A program made the translations under genes and the position numbers. The notes beneath the pieces are model-generated. The model worked only from the letters and a program-made list of their open reading frames with translations, was not told where the DNA came from and did not search any database. Shown piece after piece: positions 16,692 through 25,605 of a DNA stretch of 64,000 nt. The stretch comes from DATKQY01 sp035532475 (GTDB lineage: Bacteria; Actinomycetota; Acidimicrobiia; Acidimicrobiales; Bog-793), in contig DATKQY010000056.1 in NCBI GenBank assembly GCA_035532475.1, positions 93,744-157,743 on the forward strand, given 5' to 3'. Position 1 is the stretch's first letter. Each line of letters opens with the position of its first letter.

Positions 16692-18293
16692 TCAGCGGAC
16701 GGGGATGGCCGCCGGGCTCGAGAACCCGAGCGCCGACGTGGAGCCCCGTGCGTAGAGCTCCCCGGCGGCGAGCACCGGCGATGTCGCGCTGACCTCGAGC
16801 GGCAGCTCGCCCTTCAGCGCCGGCAGCGCCGCGAGCGAGAAGGTCACCTCGCCGTGCGCGGGGACCGTGAGCCCCGACAGCTGCGCGACCGGCGTGCGCC
16901 GCGTCGGGGCCTTGCCGGACGACGCGAGCAGGTGGACGACGATGCGTGCCGGACGGTCGCCGGGATCGGCGACCGTCAGCAGCTCGCTCGCGTGGCGGTC
17001 CGACTCGCCGCCGGCGATGAGCCATGTCGTGCCCGGCTCGGCGACCGCCGAGGTGGCCGCGTAGCCCGGCTCGAGCTGCGGCAAGCCGACAAACGCCGGC
17101 GCCGTCGAGCGGGACGTGACGGTGACCACCTGGCGCCGCGTCACGACGCGGCCGTGCACCAGGACGCGGACCGTCTCGGTGCGCTTGACCGCCTTCGGCG
17201 CGGACGGGACGACGCGACCGACCAGCAGCGCCTCTCGCGCGACGACGACGCCGACCCCGTCGGCCGACGTCACGGTGGCGTAGCGCATCGCCACGGGTGA
17301 CACCTCGGGGCTCGGCGCGAGGTGCACGATGCCGCCCGCGGGGACGGTCTCCGCCAGCGCCGACGAGCCGCTCGACGTGGCGAGGTGGAGCACGATCCTC
17401 GCGGCGACCTTGCCGGGATCGAGCACCGAGAAGAGCTGGCGGACCGCGCCACCCGCCGGGGCGGCCGAGAAGGACCAGGCCGAGCGGGGAGCGGTGACGG
17501 CGTCGAGGAGCGTCGACTCGACGGACTTGGCGTTGGCGGCGACGAGCAGCGCCCCGGCCACCACCTTGCCGCCCGTCGCGCTGACCGTCGTCGCCACAAC
17601 GGGGCGAGCCGGCAGGTAGTGCCCGACGTCCACCACCTGCAGCTGGCCCGCGCTGAGGGAGATTCCCTGGAATGTCGGCGGCGCGACCCGCCCGGCGCCG
17701 GTCGCGAACGAGACGTTGACGACCGCGGGCGTCGCTCCCGGGTCGTAGAGGGCGAGGGCGAGGTTGCTCGCGTTCTCGGTGCTGCCCGCGGCCACGTAGC
17801 CGACCATCGAAGCATGGCTCACGCAGGGCGACGACACCGGACCGGTCGGGCCGTGGACGAGCTCCTCGACGCCAACGCCCGCCCCGTTCACGAGGACCGT
17901 CGCGGCGGCGAACGCCGCACGGCCCGAACGCATCAGGCCGTAGACGCCCTGCGAGTAGCGGCCGATCGAGAAGGGCGTGACCGTGTTGCGTCCGTCGTTC
18001 GTCGCGACGACGAGCTCGCCCGACACCTGCTTTGGCCCCGCGTTGGCCACCGCGAGCGACGAAGCCTCGTTGCGCGTGCCGACGGGCAGCGGGCCGGCGC
18101 AGTACCAGGCGGCCGAGGTCACCTTGGAGGACACGCGGGCCACCGACTGGTCCTGGACCGATGCCAGACGGTCGGCCGACTGGTGATGATGCAGCGTCGC
18201 GTTGGCGACCCCCGCGAGCGCGAGGACCAGCGCGACGAGGGCGATCGCGGGGAGGCGCCGGGGGCCAGCGGGCGGGCCCGCCTGGCGGCTCAC
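16692..18293 (-). CDS. DUF5719 family exported protein
   Basis: A 533-residue protein with an N-terminal membrane anchor or signal (PAIALVALVLALAGVANATL, residues about 15-34), then a long Ala/Val-rich, beta-rich extracytoplasmic region. Phrases such as AAWYCAGPLPVGTRNEASSLAVAN and GYVAAGSTENASNLALALYD fit DUF5719, seen in actinobacteria downstream of a large GT2 membrane protein. No enzymatic motif was recognised. It overlaps that GT2 gene by 4 bp (GTGA), so the two are almost certainly translated together, and a shared role in assembling or presenting a cell-wall glycan is likely. Molecular function unknown. Confidence 0.75.
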   Translation of the reverse strand: MSRQAGPPAGPRRLPAIALVALVLALAGVANATLHHHQSADRLASVQDQSVARVSSKVTSAAWYCAGPLPVGTRNEASSLAVANAGPKQVSGELVVATNDGRNTVTPFSIGRYSQGVYGLMRSGRAAFAAATVLVNGAGVGVEELVHGPTGPVSSPCVSHASMVGYVAAGSTENASNLALALYDPGATPAVVNVSFATGAGRVAPPTFQGISLSAGQLQVVDVGHYLPARPVVATTVSATGGKVVAGALLVAANAKSVESTLLDAVTAPRSAWSFSAAPAGGAVRQLFSVLDPGKVAARIVLHLATSSGSSALAETVPAGGIVHLAPSPEVSPVAMRYATVTSADGVGVVVAREALLVGRVVPSAPKAVKRTETVRVLVHGRVVTRRQVVTVTSRSTAPAFVGLPQLEPGYAATSAVAEPGTTWLIAGGESDRHASELLTVADPGDRPARIVVHLLASSGKAPTRRTPVAQLSGLTVPAHGEVTFSLAALPALKGELPLEVSATSPVLAAGELYARGSTSALGFSSPAAIPVR

Positions 18294-21277
18294 GTCGCTC
18301 CCGCCGGGATCGCCGGCTCGACGCGCCCGGGCGGGCCCCCGGCCAGGTCGACGGGTGCTGCCGGTGAGGGCACGCGTGCCGGCGAGCGGTGGCTGGCCCG
18401 CCGCCGGTTCCGGCGGCCCTCACGCAGCATGAGCGCGCTGAGGGCGCCGGCCCAGGCCAGGAGCGCCGCCGCGACCCCGAGCTCGCGCAGCCACCCCGGG
18501 GTCCCGCCCCCTCCGGGGGCCGCCGGCACGCCGGCGGCCGACCAGGCCGCGTTCTCGAAGATCAACGCTCCCCCCTCTGAGGGGAGCTGGTGGAGGTCCG
18601 ACTGCGCGGTCAGGCCGTCGAGGAGGACCTGGGGGGGCGGCGCCGCCGGTGCCGTCTGGGTGCCCGGGAGCTGCGGCGCGAGCGCGGTCGGCACGACCAC
18701 GTAGCGGATGCCGGCCGGCGCGAGGAGGTGGCCGAGGCGCACGGTGAGCCCCGACTCCGCCGACTCGACGTCGTGGACGATCGCGGCGCCGACGCCGGGG
18801 TTGGCGCTCGGCCACAGCCGCGTCGCGTCGGGCAGACCCTCCGAGGACACTCCGGCCGCGAGACCGGGGACGATCTGCCAGGCCGGCATCGGCAGCGCGG
18901 TGGGATCGCCGAGCCACAGCACCCTCGTCGCCGTGGCGTCGGCCGGGCTCGAGGCCGACGCGGTCCACGGCAGGACGACGTCGTAGCCGGTGGCCGGCAG
19001 ACCCCAGCGGCCTCCGAGGCTGGCGCCGAGCACGGGCAGGAGGCCAGCGACGGCGCAGGCGCCGCAGGCGACGCCGGCGAGCTGGCGCCACCCGAAACCG
19101 GCATCGCGCAGGTCCGCCGCCACCGCGCTGGCGCCGAGGCCGACGCACGCGGCGATGCAGGCCGCCGAGGGCGCGAGCAGGACCCGAAGCGCGCCGCCGC
19201 CCGCGCCGAGCCAGCCCTCGCTCGCGGCGAACGGCAACGCAGCGAGCGCGAGACCGCACACCCACCACCGGATGCCCCAGGCCAGGCGTTCGTTCCGACC
19301 GACGAGCAGCACGAGCGCCGCGGCGGCGAGCAACGCCCAGCCGAGGACGCCCCGTCCGGTCGGGCCGAGGCCGAAGCGCAGCAGCGTGGCGAGGCTGGGG
19401 GCGCGCGCCGGGTTGCCCGCCGCGCCGCTCAGCACGCTCCAGCGTGCACCGGACTGAACGAAGGTGAGCGACCACGGGAAGCAGAGGACGAAGGCGACGG
19501 CGGTGGCGCTGGCCGCGACACCGAGCACGCGCAGGCCGTCCCTCGCGCTCCCGGCGACCACTCCGCCGAGCGCCAGCGCGACCGCGCACGCCAACGTGAG
19601 CAGGACGATCATCGGGACGAACGCGCCGAGCACGGCGAGGAGGACCCCGAGCGCCAGGCACTCCTCGGCGCCGCGTCGCGAGCGGAGGGGCGCCGGGCCT
19701 CCCGCCGGGGCAAAGGGAACGAGGCCGCCCGCGCGCGCCAGACGGCCGAGCACCCAGGGCATGCCGGCATAGGCGATCAGCCCCTGCAGGTCGCCGCGCG
19801 CTACGTCGTTCCACGCGAGCGGCAGGAACAGGTACGCCACCGCCGCCACGAGGCCCGTCCCGGGCGGCCCGAGCGGGCGGACGAGCCGGGCGATCCCGAC
19901 CGCGCCGAGCACGACGGCGAGCGCGAGCTCGACGGTCAGGAGCAGCCCCGTCGCCCCGAACAGGAGGAACCCTGCGATCCCGAGGATGGCGAAGGCCGGC
20001 GACACCGGCCCCGGCCGCTGGAGCCCGGCGTCCTTCCACCCGCCGAGATAGCGGGCGAGGAGGTGATCGGGGGTCGGGATCGGGAGGAGCTGGCCGACGA
20101 GCGGCAGGTGACCCGAGAGGATCGAGCGCGACCCGACGAGGATGACCAGAGTGGTGACGAGCGCGGCGACGACCACGGCGCGTGGACGGCGCTCATGCCG
20201 GCGCCTCCCGGCGCTCGAGAGCGCGCCGGCGAGCTCGTGGCGCGAACGGCTCCAGCGGACGGCGGCGTCCTCGAGCGCAGGTCGGACGAAGCGCCACACG
20301 CGGAACGTGCGGTGGCTGAAGAGCCGGCAGACGAGCCGGTCGGGCAGGCGCCTGGTGGCGACGACCGCCGCGCGCGCCCCCTTCAGGTCGCGTTCGCGCG
20401 AGAGGTTCCAGCGCCAGGCGTCGAGCACCTGCCGGGCGCGCCAACGCTTGCCGATGGCGAGGAAGTACAGGACCTCGGCGACGCTGAGCACGACGAGCTG
20501 ACCGACGGCGAGCGCCCGGCGCCAAGCCCCGTAGTTCTTCAGGACGGCGCGCAGTTCATGGCGCCACTGCAACGAGCGCGCCTCGGGGCAGGGGCGCTGG
20601 CGGCTGGCGGTCGCCTCCAGGTGGCGGACGTGCGCGGCCGGGGCGACCACCACCCGCGCGCCGGCGAGTCGCGCCCGCCAGCTCAGGTCGATGTCCTCGC
20701 CGAAGAGGGTGATCTCCGGGTCGAAGCCGCCGATCGTCGCGAACAGGTCGGCACGCACGAGCGTGCAGCCGCCCGGCGCGGCGAACACCTCCCGCACCGC
20801 GTCGTGCTGGGCCTGGTCGAACTCGCCGCGCTCGACGCGGCGCACCGGTGCGCCGAAGCGGTCGACGCCGAGGCCGAGCTGGAGCAGCCGCTCGGGCTCC
20901 TCGTAGTCGAGCAGCTTCGGGGCGACCACCCCGGCGTTGGAGCGGAACGCCTCCTCCACCATCCTGCGGATCGCGTCGGGTGCCAGCACCACGTCGTCGT
21001 GGCAGAACACGTAGAGGGCGGCGCCCTCGACCGTCTCCATCACGACGTTGGCGCTCGGCCCGTAGCCGCGGCGCTCCCCGATCCGGCGCAGGTAGGCGCC
21101 GGGCGCCACCGCGGCCACACGCGGCGCCAGCGAGGTGGCGCTCGCCGCGTCGACAACGAGGGTGGAGAGGTTCGGGTAATCCTGATCGGCGAGCCCTCCC
21201 AGGCACGCCTCAAACCACGGGCCGGGGTCGGACGCCACCACGACCACGACGACCGGTGGCGCTTGGTCCTCCGGCAT
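18290..21277 (-). CDS. Large GT2 glycosyltransferase with polytopic membrane region
   Basis: A 995-residue protein. Residues 1-240 form a GT2 domain: VVVVVVASDPGPWFEACLGG, the nucleotide-binding CHDDVVLAPDA, GGCTLVRADLF and the acceptor-side motif GEDIDLSWRARLAGA. Residues about 360-750 hold at least ten hydrophobic helices, a further extracytoplasmic stretch follows, and a final helix near 950 precedes a basic tail. Similar GT2-membrane fusions lie next to whiB/DUF5719 and F420 genes in streptomycetes. The donor and acceptor are unknown; a lipid-linked or cell-wall glycan is likely. The ATG at 21277 lies 10 nt behind a TACTGT -10-like element (21293-21288). Confidence 0.85.
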   Translation of the reverse strand: MPEDQAPPVVVVVVASDPGPWFEACLGGLADQDYPNLSTLVVDAASATSLAPRVAAVAPGAYLRRIGERRGYGPSANVVMETVEGAALYVFCHDDVVLAPDAIRRMVEEAFRSNAGVVAPKLLDYEEPERLLQLGLGVDRFGAPVRRVERGEFDQAQHDAVREVFAAPGGCTLVRADLFATIGGFDPEITLFGEDIDLSWRARLAGARVVVAPAAHVRHLEATASRQRPCPEARSLQWRHELRAVLKNYGAWRRALAVGQLVVLSVAEVLYFLAIGKRWRARQVLDAWRWNLSRERDLKGARAAVVATRRLPDRLVCRLFSHRTFRVWRFVRPALEDAAVRWSRSRHELAGALSSAGRRRHERRPRAVVVAALVTTLVILVGSRSILSGHLPLVGQLLPIPTPDHLLARYLGGWKDAGLQRPGPVSPAFAILGIAGFLLFGATGLLLTVELALAVVLGAVGIARLVRPLGPPGTGLVAAVAYLFLPLAWNDVARGDLQGLIAYAGMPWVLGRLARAGGLVPFAPAGGPAPLRSRRGAEECLALGVLLAVLGAFVPMIVLLTLACAVALALGGVVAGSARDGLRVLGVAASATAVAFVLCFPWSLTFVQSGARWSVLSGAAGNPARAPSLATLLRFGLGPTGRGVLGWALLAAAALVLLVGRNERLAWGIRWWVCGLALAALPFAASEGWLGAGGGALRVLLAPSAACIAACVGLGASAVAADLRDAGFGWRQLAGVACGACAVAGLLPVLGASLGGRWGLPATGYDVVLPWTASASSPADATATRVLWLGDPTALPMPAWQIVPGLAAGVSSEGLPDATRLWPSANPGVGAAIVHDVESAESGLTVRLGHLLAPAGIRYVVVPTALAPQLPGTQTAPAAPPPQVLLDGLTAQSDLHQLPSEGGALIFENAAWSAAGVPAAPGGGGTPGWLRELGVAAALLAWAGALSALMLREGRRNRRRASHRSPARVPSPAAPVDLAGGPPGRVEPAIPAGAT

Positions 21278-21347
21278 CAGGGGTCAAACAGTAGCCGGGC
21301 ACGCCAGCTCCTGCCGACGGCGCGGCCGCGCGCGCCGCTCTGGTTGG

Positions 21348-21353
21348 TAGCGT
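21348..21353 (+). promoter_or_regulatory. Putative -10 element (TAGCGT) for the small gene at 21362
   Basis: TAGCGT ends 8 nt before the ATG at 21362. It lies back to back with the TACTGT element of the divergent GT2 gene, forming a compact 85-bp divergent promoter region. Confidence 0.35.
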
Positions 21354-21361
21354 CGTCGGCG

Positions 21362-21616
21362 ATGCGGGACCTACGGCACGAGCTCGAGCAGGGCGCCCAG
21401 GAGGCCCTCTACCTCCTCGTCGGCGCTGGCGTCCTCGGACTCCAGCGCGCCCGCTCCCACCAGCGGTCCAAGGGCGCCGCCGACCCGCTCGGCCCGCTCG
21501 CCTCCTCACTCGCCTCGACGGTCGCCAACGTGCTGCCGGAGCCCCTCGCCGAGCCGCTGCGCGCCGTGTGCTCGCTGCTCGGCGTGCCCCTTCGCCCCGC
21601 CGAGCGTCGGCGCTGA
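21362..21616 (+). CDS. Small hypothetical protein
   Basis: An 84-residue protein, MRDLRHELEQGAQEAL followed by a moderately hydrophobic helix (LYLLVGAGVLGLQRA), then a segment rich in Leu, Pro and Ala and a basic end. No family was recognised. It is the only plus-strand candidate between two minus-strand genes and has a TAGCGT element 8 nt before the ATG, which favours a real gene. It may be an amphipathic regulatory or membrane-associated protein, but nothing visible shows a function. Confidence 0.5.
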   Translation: MRDLRHELEQGAQEALYLLVGAGVLGLQRARSHQRSKGAADPLGPLASSLASTVANVLPEPLAEPLRAVCSLLGVPLRPAERRR

Positions 21617-21662
21617 CACCCAAGGGCGCGACGCAGCACCAGGGGCCGCAGGGCTCCGCCGC

Positions 21663-22559
21663 TCAGTCCGCGCCGGAGCGTTCTCGCCAGTAGTCGAGCG
21701 TGTCGAGGAGGGTCGAGTCGAGCGGGATCTCCGGGCGCCAGCCGGTCAGGGCGGTGAGGCGCGTGCCGTCGCCGAGCAGCACCGGCACGTCCACGGGGCG
21801 GAACAGCGACGGGTCCTGAACCGGCTCGATCGGCACCTTGGCCATCGCGACCATGCGCCTGAACAGCTCTTCGGTGGTGATCGCCGAGCCTGAGCAGACG
21901 TTGTACACCTCCCCCGGCACCCCCGCGGTCGCCAGCAGCCGATAGGCGCTCACGACGTCGCGCACGTCGGTGAAGTCCCGAGCGGCGGTGAGGTTGCCGA
22001 TCCGCACCTCTCCCCCGCCGGCGCGCTCGGCCTCCGCGATGCGCCGAGCCAGGGCCGAGACGACGAAGCTGTCCGCCTGGCCAGGGCCGACGTGGTTGAA
22101 GGGCCGGGCCCGCACCACCTCGAGGCCGTTGCCGAGGAAGGCCTGGAGCCCGACGAACTCTGCGGCGACCTTGCTCGACGCGTACGGCGAGACGGGCCGG
22201 AGCGGGGCATCCTCGGCGAGCGGCGTCCCGTCGCCGCGCCCGTAGACCTCTGCCGAGCTGATGAGCATGATGCGCGGCGGCCGGGCACAGGCCAGCGCCG
22301 CCTCCACGAGGTTCAGCGTCCCGAGGGCGTTCACCCGGAACGTCTCGCCCGGCTCGTCCCAGGAGAGCCCGACGTGGGCGAGGCCGGCGAGGTGGTACAC
22401 GACGTCGGGGGCCGCCGCCTGCAGGTCGCCCCGCAGCGCGCCGGCGTCGCCGATGTCGCGGCCCGGCTCGAGGCCGGCCACGTCGTCGCCCTGTTCCCGC
22501 AGGTGGCGGGCCAACCAGCCGCCGACGAAGCCCGATGCCCCGGTCAGGAAGGCGCGCAC
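21663..22559 (-). CDS. NAD(P)-dependent sugar epimerase/reductase, GDP-4-dehydro-6-deoxy-mannose reductase-like
   Basis: A 298-residue extended SDR: Rossmann motif TGASGFVGGWLARHL, the catalytic Ser region ISSAEVYGRG, the catalytic YxxxK in YASSKVAAE, and ARPFNHVGPGQADSFVVSAL, which is typical of the RMD/GMER group. RMD reduces GDP-4-keto-6-deoxy-mannose to GDP-rhamnose or a relative. The partner dehydratase (Gmd) is not in the window, so the exact substrate is uncertain. It starts with GTG at 22559, 6 nt after TAGCCT, and lies 9 bp downstream of a GT4 gene. Confidence 0.75.
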   Translation of the reverse strand: MRAFLTGASGFVGGWLARHLREQGDDVAGLEPGRDIGDAGALRGDLQAAAPDVVYHLAGLAHVGLSWDEPGETFRVNALGTLNLVEAALACARPPRIMLISSAEVYGRGDGTPLAEDAPLRPVSPYASSKVAAEFVGLQAFLGNGLEVVRARPFNHVGPGQADSFVVSALARRIAEAERAGGGEVRIGNLTAARDFTDVRDVVSAYRLLATAGVPGEVYNVCSGSAITTEELFRRMVAMAKVPIEPVQDPSLFRPVDVPVLLGDGTRLTALTGWRPEIPLDSTLLDTLDYWRERSGAD

Positions 22560-22565
22560 GGCCGT

Positions 22566-22571
22566 AGGCTA
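22566..22571 (-). promoter_or_regulatory. Putative -10 element (TAGCCT) for the RMD-like gene
   Basis: TAGCCT on the minus strand is followed by 6 nt and the GTG start, the same spacing as at nrdR. It overlaps the TAG stop codon of the preceding GT4 gene, so the promoter would be internal to the operon. Confidence 0.4.
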
Positions 22572-23738
22572 GCCACCCGCAGCCTGGCGGTAGGCGAGCA
22601 CGTGCGCGGCGGCCGACGCCTCCCAGGTGTAACGGGAGGCGACCTCGATCCCGAGCGCGCGGCGCTCCTCGACGGCCGGCCCGCCCACGAGGAGCTCCTC
22701 GAGGGCGCCGGTGAGGGCGTCCCGGTCGCCGGGCGCCACCAAGAGCGCCGCTCCCCCGGCCACCTCGGCCATCGCGCTGGCCTCGGTGGTCACGAGCGGG
22801 GCGCCGCAGGCGAGCGCCTCGAGGGCCGGGAGGCCGAAGCCCTCCTCGAGCGAGGGGTAGGCGACGGCGGCGGCGGCGCGCAGCAGCGCCGGCACGTCCT
22901 CCCCTGCGACATAGCCGAGCCGCCGGACGCGCGCTCGGTGGCGGGCGGCGCCGAGGGCCGAGTCGACCGCCGATACCCCCCAGCCGTCCTTGCCGGCGAG
23001 GACGAGCGAGAGCTCCGGCCGTGCCGTCGCGAGCCGGTCGAACGCCGCCACGAGGCCCGGCACGTCCTTTCGCGGCTCGATCGTCCCGACGTGCAGGACA
23101 TAGGGCCGTCGCAGCCCGAGCCGGTCGAGGGCCGCCTCGTCGGCGCCGGGCGCCGGCTCGGCGGGGGTGAAGCGCCGGTGGTCGACCCCGTGGGGCACCA
23201 CGTGCACTGGCCCGCGCGGCGTGTAGTGCTCCCGCAGGCGGTCGGCGCTCGAGCGGCTGACGCAGACGATCGCCGCCGCCCGGCGGGCGGCGATCCGCAG
23301 CGCCCGGCGGAAGACGAGGACCTTGGAGCGCTCGTGCCACTCCGGGTGGTCGCGGAAGGTGAGGTCGTGGACGGTGACGACCGCGGGAAGCCCGCTGCCG
23401 GCGGGCATCGTGTAGTGAGGACCGTGGACGAGCTCGACTGGCGGGTGGAGGCGCCGTAGCTCGAGCCCGAGGCCGAGCTCGCCCCAGACGAGCCGTGCCG
23501 GGCGGCTGTCCGGCGCGGCGGCGAGCACCCGGGCACCGCCGGCGAGCGCCCGCCAGCGCGCCAGGTCACCCCGGCGGGACACGAGCGTGAGCTCGACGTC
23601 GCCGCGCACGGCGAGCGCCCGAGCGAGCTCGACCGTGTACCACCCCGCGCCGACCGGCGAGGGGGGAACCGCCGAGACGTCGAGCGCGACGTGAACGGAT
23701 CCGCCGGGCGCCCCGCGCGGGGAGCCGGCGGCGGTCAC
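22569..23738 (-). CDS. GT4 family glycosyltransferase
   Basis: A 389-residue GT-B enzyme. The N-terminal domain shows the acceptor-side glycine motif SPVGAGWYTVELARAL and ELVHGPHYTMP. The C-terminal domain has the nucleotide-sugar features VLHVGTIEPRKDVPGLVAAF, the E-x7-E motif PSLEEGFGLPALEALACG and TTEASAMAEVAGG. It probably transfers a hexose from an NDP- or GDP-sugar to a lipid- or wall-linked acceptor. The GTG at 23738 overlaps the upstream GT4 stop by 4 bp. Longer readings run through that gene. Sugar specificity cannot be read from sequence. Confidence 0.88.
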   Translation of the reverse strand: MTAAGSPRGAPGGSVHVALDVSAVPPSPVGAGWYTVELARALAVRGDVELTLVSRRGDLARWRALAGGARVLAAAPDSRPARLVWGELGLGLELRRLHPPVELVHGPHYTMPAGSGLPAVVTVHDLTFRDHPEWHERSKVLVFRRALRIAARRAAAIVCVSRSSADRLREHYTPRGPVHVVPHGVDHRRFTPAEPAPGADEAALDRLGLRRPYVLHVGTIEPRKDVPGLVAAFDRLATARPELSLVLAGKDGWGVSAVDSALGAARHRARVRRLGYVAGEDVPALLRAAAAVAYPSLEEGFGLPALEALACGAPLVTTEASAMAEVAGGAALLVAPGDRDALTGALEELLVGGPAVEERRALGIEVASRYTWEASAAAHVLAYRQAAGG

Positions 23739-24877
23739 CCCCGGCTGGCGGCGACGCGCCGCCACAGCGCGACGTGGGCGGCCGCCGTTGCCCGCCAGGT
23801 GAGCACGGCCGCCCGGGCCTGACCATCCTCGCTGAGGCGGCGGCGCAGCGTCTCGTCGCCCGCCACGGCCACGAGGCCGTCGGCGATCGAGTCGACGTCG
23901 TAGGGATCGACCTCGAGCGCGGCGCCGGCGGCGCTCGGGACCGGGCTCGCCACGACCGGAGTCCCGAGTCGCATCGCCTCGACGACCGGCAGCCCGAAAC
24001 CCTCCTTGAGCGGCACGTAGGCGAGACCGCGCGCCAGCGCGTAGAGGCCGGCCAGGGCGGCGTCGCCGAGACGCCCGGCGAAGACGACGCCCTCGGGGGG
24101 GCGCCCCGACGACTCCCCCCAGCCCGGCGGCCCGACGACCACCAGCGGCCACGGCTCAGCCAGGCGCGGCCGCGCCGCACCGTAGGCGGCGAAGAGCCGG
24201 CGGAGATTCTTCCGCGGCTCGAGCGTGCCGACGCTGAGCAGGAACTCGCCCGTCACGCCGAGGCGCCCGAGAACGAGGCCCGCCGCGTCGAGATCGGGAC
24301 GCGGCAGGTGGTCGGCGCCCTCTTCGATCACGGTCACCCGCTCCTCGCCCAGCCCGACGCCGGCATCGGCGAGCTCCTCGGCGACCTGGCGCGACGGCAC
24401 GACCACCGCGTCGGCGCGCTTCGCCGTGCGCCGTAGCGCCGCCTCGTGCCATCGCTGGCCGCGGCGTGGGTACGCCTCGGGGACGGAGCGCCAGGCGACG
24501 TCGTGGACGGTCACGACGAGCGGGGGGGCGCTGGCGGGGGTGGCGAGCGACACCGAGTGGACGAGCGCAGCGCCCTTGCCGATGCGTGCCAGGCCGAGGT
24601 CCCACGCCCGCACGAGCAGCGGCGACGGCAGCGGCGACGCGTGCACCGGCAGGCCGTACGCCTCGAGCGGGTCTCGCCGGCCGACCTCACGGCTCGCGTG
24701 GAGGCGCAGCATCGGCCGATCGCGCCCGGAAAGCTCGGCCAGGCCGTGGAGCAGGCCGTTGGCGTAGGTGCCGATCCCCCCCGGCACCTGCCTGCGGAGC
24801 TGCTCGACGACGAGGAGCACCCCGGCCGCGAGCGGATCGGGGGGCGGGGAGGCAGCGGGTGGAGCTGGCTCGCTCAC
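23735..24877 (-). CDS. GT4 family glycosyltransferase
   Basis: A 380-residue GT-B glycosyltransferase paralogous in layout to its downstream neighbour. Visible parts are PGGIGTYANGLLHGL (acceptor domain), VVTVHDVAWRSVPEAYPRR, VVVPSRQVAEEL, LLSVGTLEPRKNLRRLFAAY and the donor-site motif LKEGFGLPVVEAMRLGTPVV. The GTG at 24877 gives a 4-bp overlap (GTGA) with the cofE stop, so this sugar-transfer gene is translationally coupled to an F420 gene. An upstream ATG-like reading to 24940 would lie inside cofE. The acceptor is unknown; cell-surface glycan is likely from context. Confidence 0.88.
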   Translation of the reverse strand: MSEPAPPAASPPPDPLAAGVLLVVEQLRRQVPGGIGTYANGLLHGLAELSGRDRPMLRLHASREVGRRDPLEAYGLPVHASPLPSPLLVRAWDLGLARIGKGAALVHSVSLATPASAPPLVVTVHDVAWRSVPEAYPRRGQRWHEAALRRTAKRADAVVVPSRQVAEELADAGVGLGEERVTVIEEGADHLPRPDLDAAGLVLGRLGVTGEFLLSVGTLEPRKNLRRLFAAYGAARPRLAEPWPLVVVGPPGWGESSGRPPEGVVFAGRLGDAALAGLYALARGLAYVPLKEGFGLPVVEAMRLGTPVVASPVPSAAGAALEVDPYDVDSIADGLVAVAGDETLRRRLSEDGQARAAVLTWRATAAAHVALWRRVAASRG

Positions 24878-25605
24878 CTGAAGAGGTCCTCGGCGTGGGG
24901 CCGCACGATCTCGTCGCGCACCGAGGACTCCCGCAGCCACGCGGCCGGGACGCCGCGCACAACGGCGACCGGTACCCCGGACGCCTTTCCCATGACGAGC
25001 TCGGCCGCCCCGGCGACCTCATCGGCCACGCACACCTCGGTCACCTGCAGCTCCCGTCCTCCGGCGTCAAGGGAGCCCCGCAGGTCGACGACCGCCGCGA
25101 TGCCGGCACAGCCGATCGCGACGTCGGTCAGGCCCCGCCGCCAGGCGCGCCCGAAGGTGTCCGAGATGATCACGCCGACCTCCACGCCGGCACGCGCCCT
25201 GATCACGTCCCGGATCCGCCGGGCAGAGCGGTCGGGGTCGACCGGCAAGAGCACGGCGTAGCCGTCCTCGACGTTGGAGAGGTCCACGCCGGAGTTGGCG
25301 CAGACGAACCCGTGCGGCGTCTCGGTGACCACGAGGTCGCCACGGCGACGGAGGACCCGGACCGACTCGGACTCTGCGAGGCGGCGCTTGGCCGCCGCGT
25401 CGTCGCTGTCGACGGCGACGATCCGCCCCTCCGACTTCGAGACGACCTTCTGGGTGACGACGACGACGTCACCGTCACACAGCCCCGCGTGCGCGGCGAT
25501 CATGTCCCCGAGATGGTCTCCCGGCCGGATCTCCGGCAGCCCCTGAACGGGCAGGACCGCGAGGCCCGCCTCAGGAGACAACACGGCCGCCGTCGGCTCC
25601 GGCAC
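24874..25605 (-). CDS. cofE: Coenzyme F420-0:L-glutamate ligase
   Basis: CofE adds L-glutamate residues to F420-0 with GTP. The 243-residue protein shows GLPEIRPGDHLGDMIAAH, DGDVVVVTQKVVSKSEGR, the ETPHGFVCANSGVDLSNV motif, DPDRSARRIRD and VIISDTFGRAWRRGLTDVAIGCAG, all hallmarks of the family. It covers only the N-terminal domain of mycobacterial FbiB; the C-terminal nitroreductase-like domain is absent. The start at 25605 overlaps cofD by 35 bp. A GTG at 25584 would reduce this to about 14 bp. It is coupled to cofD upstream and a GT4 gene downstream. Confidence 0.93.
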   Translation of the reverse strand: MPEPTAAVLSPEAGLAVLPVQGLPEIRPGDHLGDMIAAHAGLCDGDVVVVTQKVVSKSEGRIVAVDSDDAAAKRRLAESESVRVLRRRGDLVVTETPHGFVCANSGVDLSNVEDGYAVLLPVDPDRSARRIRDVIRARAGVEVGVIISDTFGRAWRRGLTDVAIGCAGIAAVVDLRGSLDAGGRELQVTEVCVADEVAGAAELVMGKASGVPVAVVRGVPAAWLRESSVRDEIVRPHAEDLFR

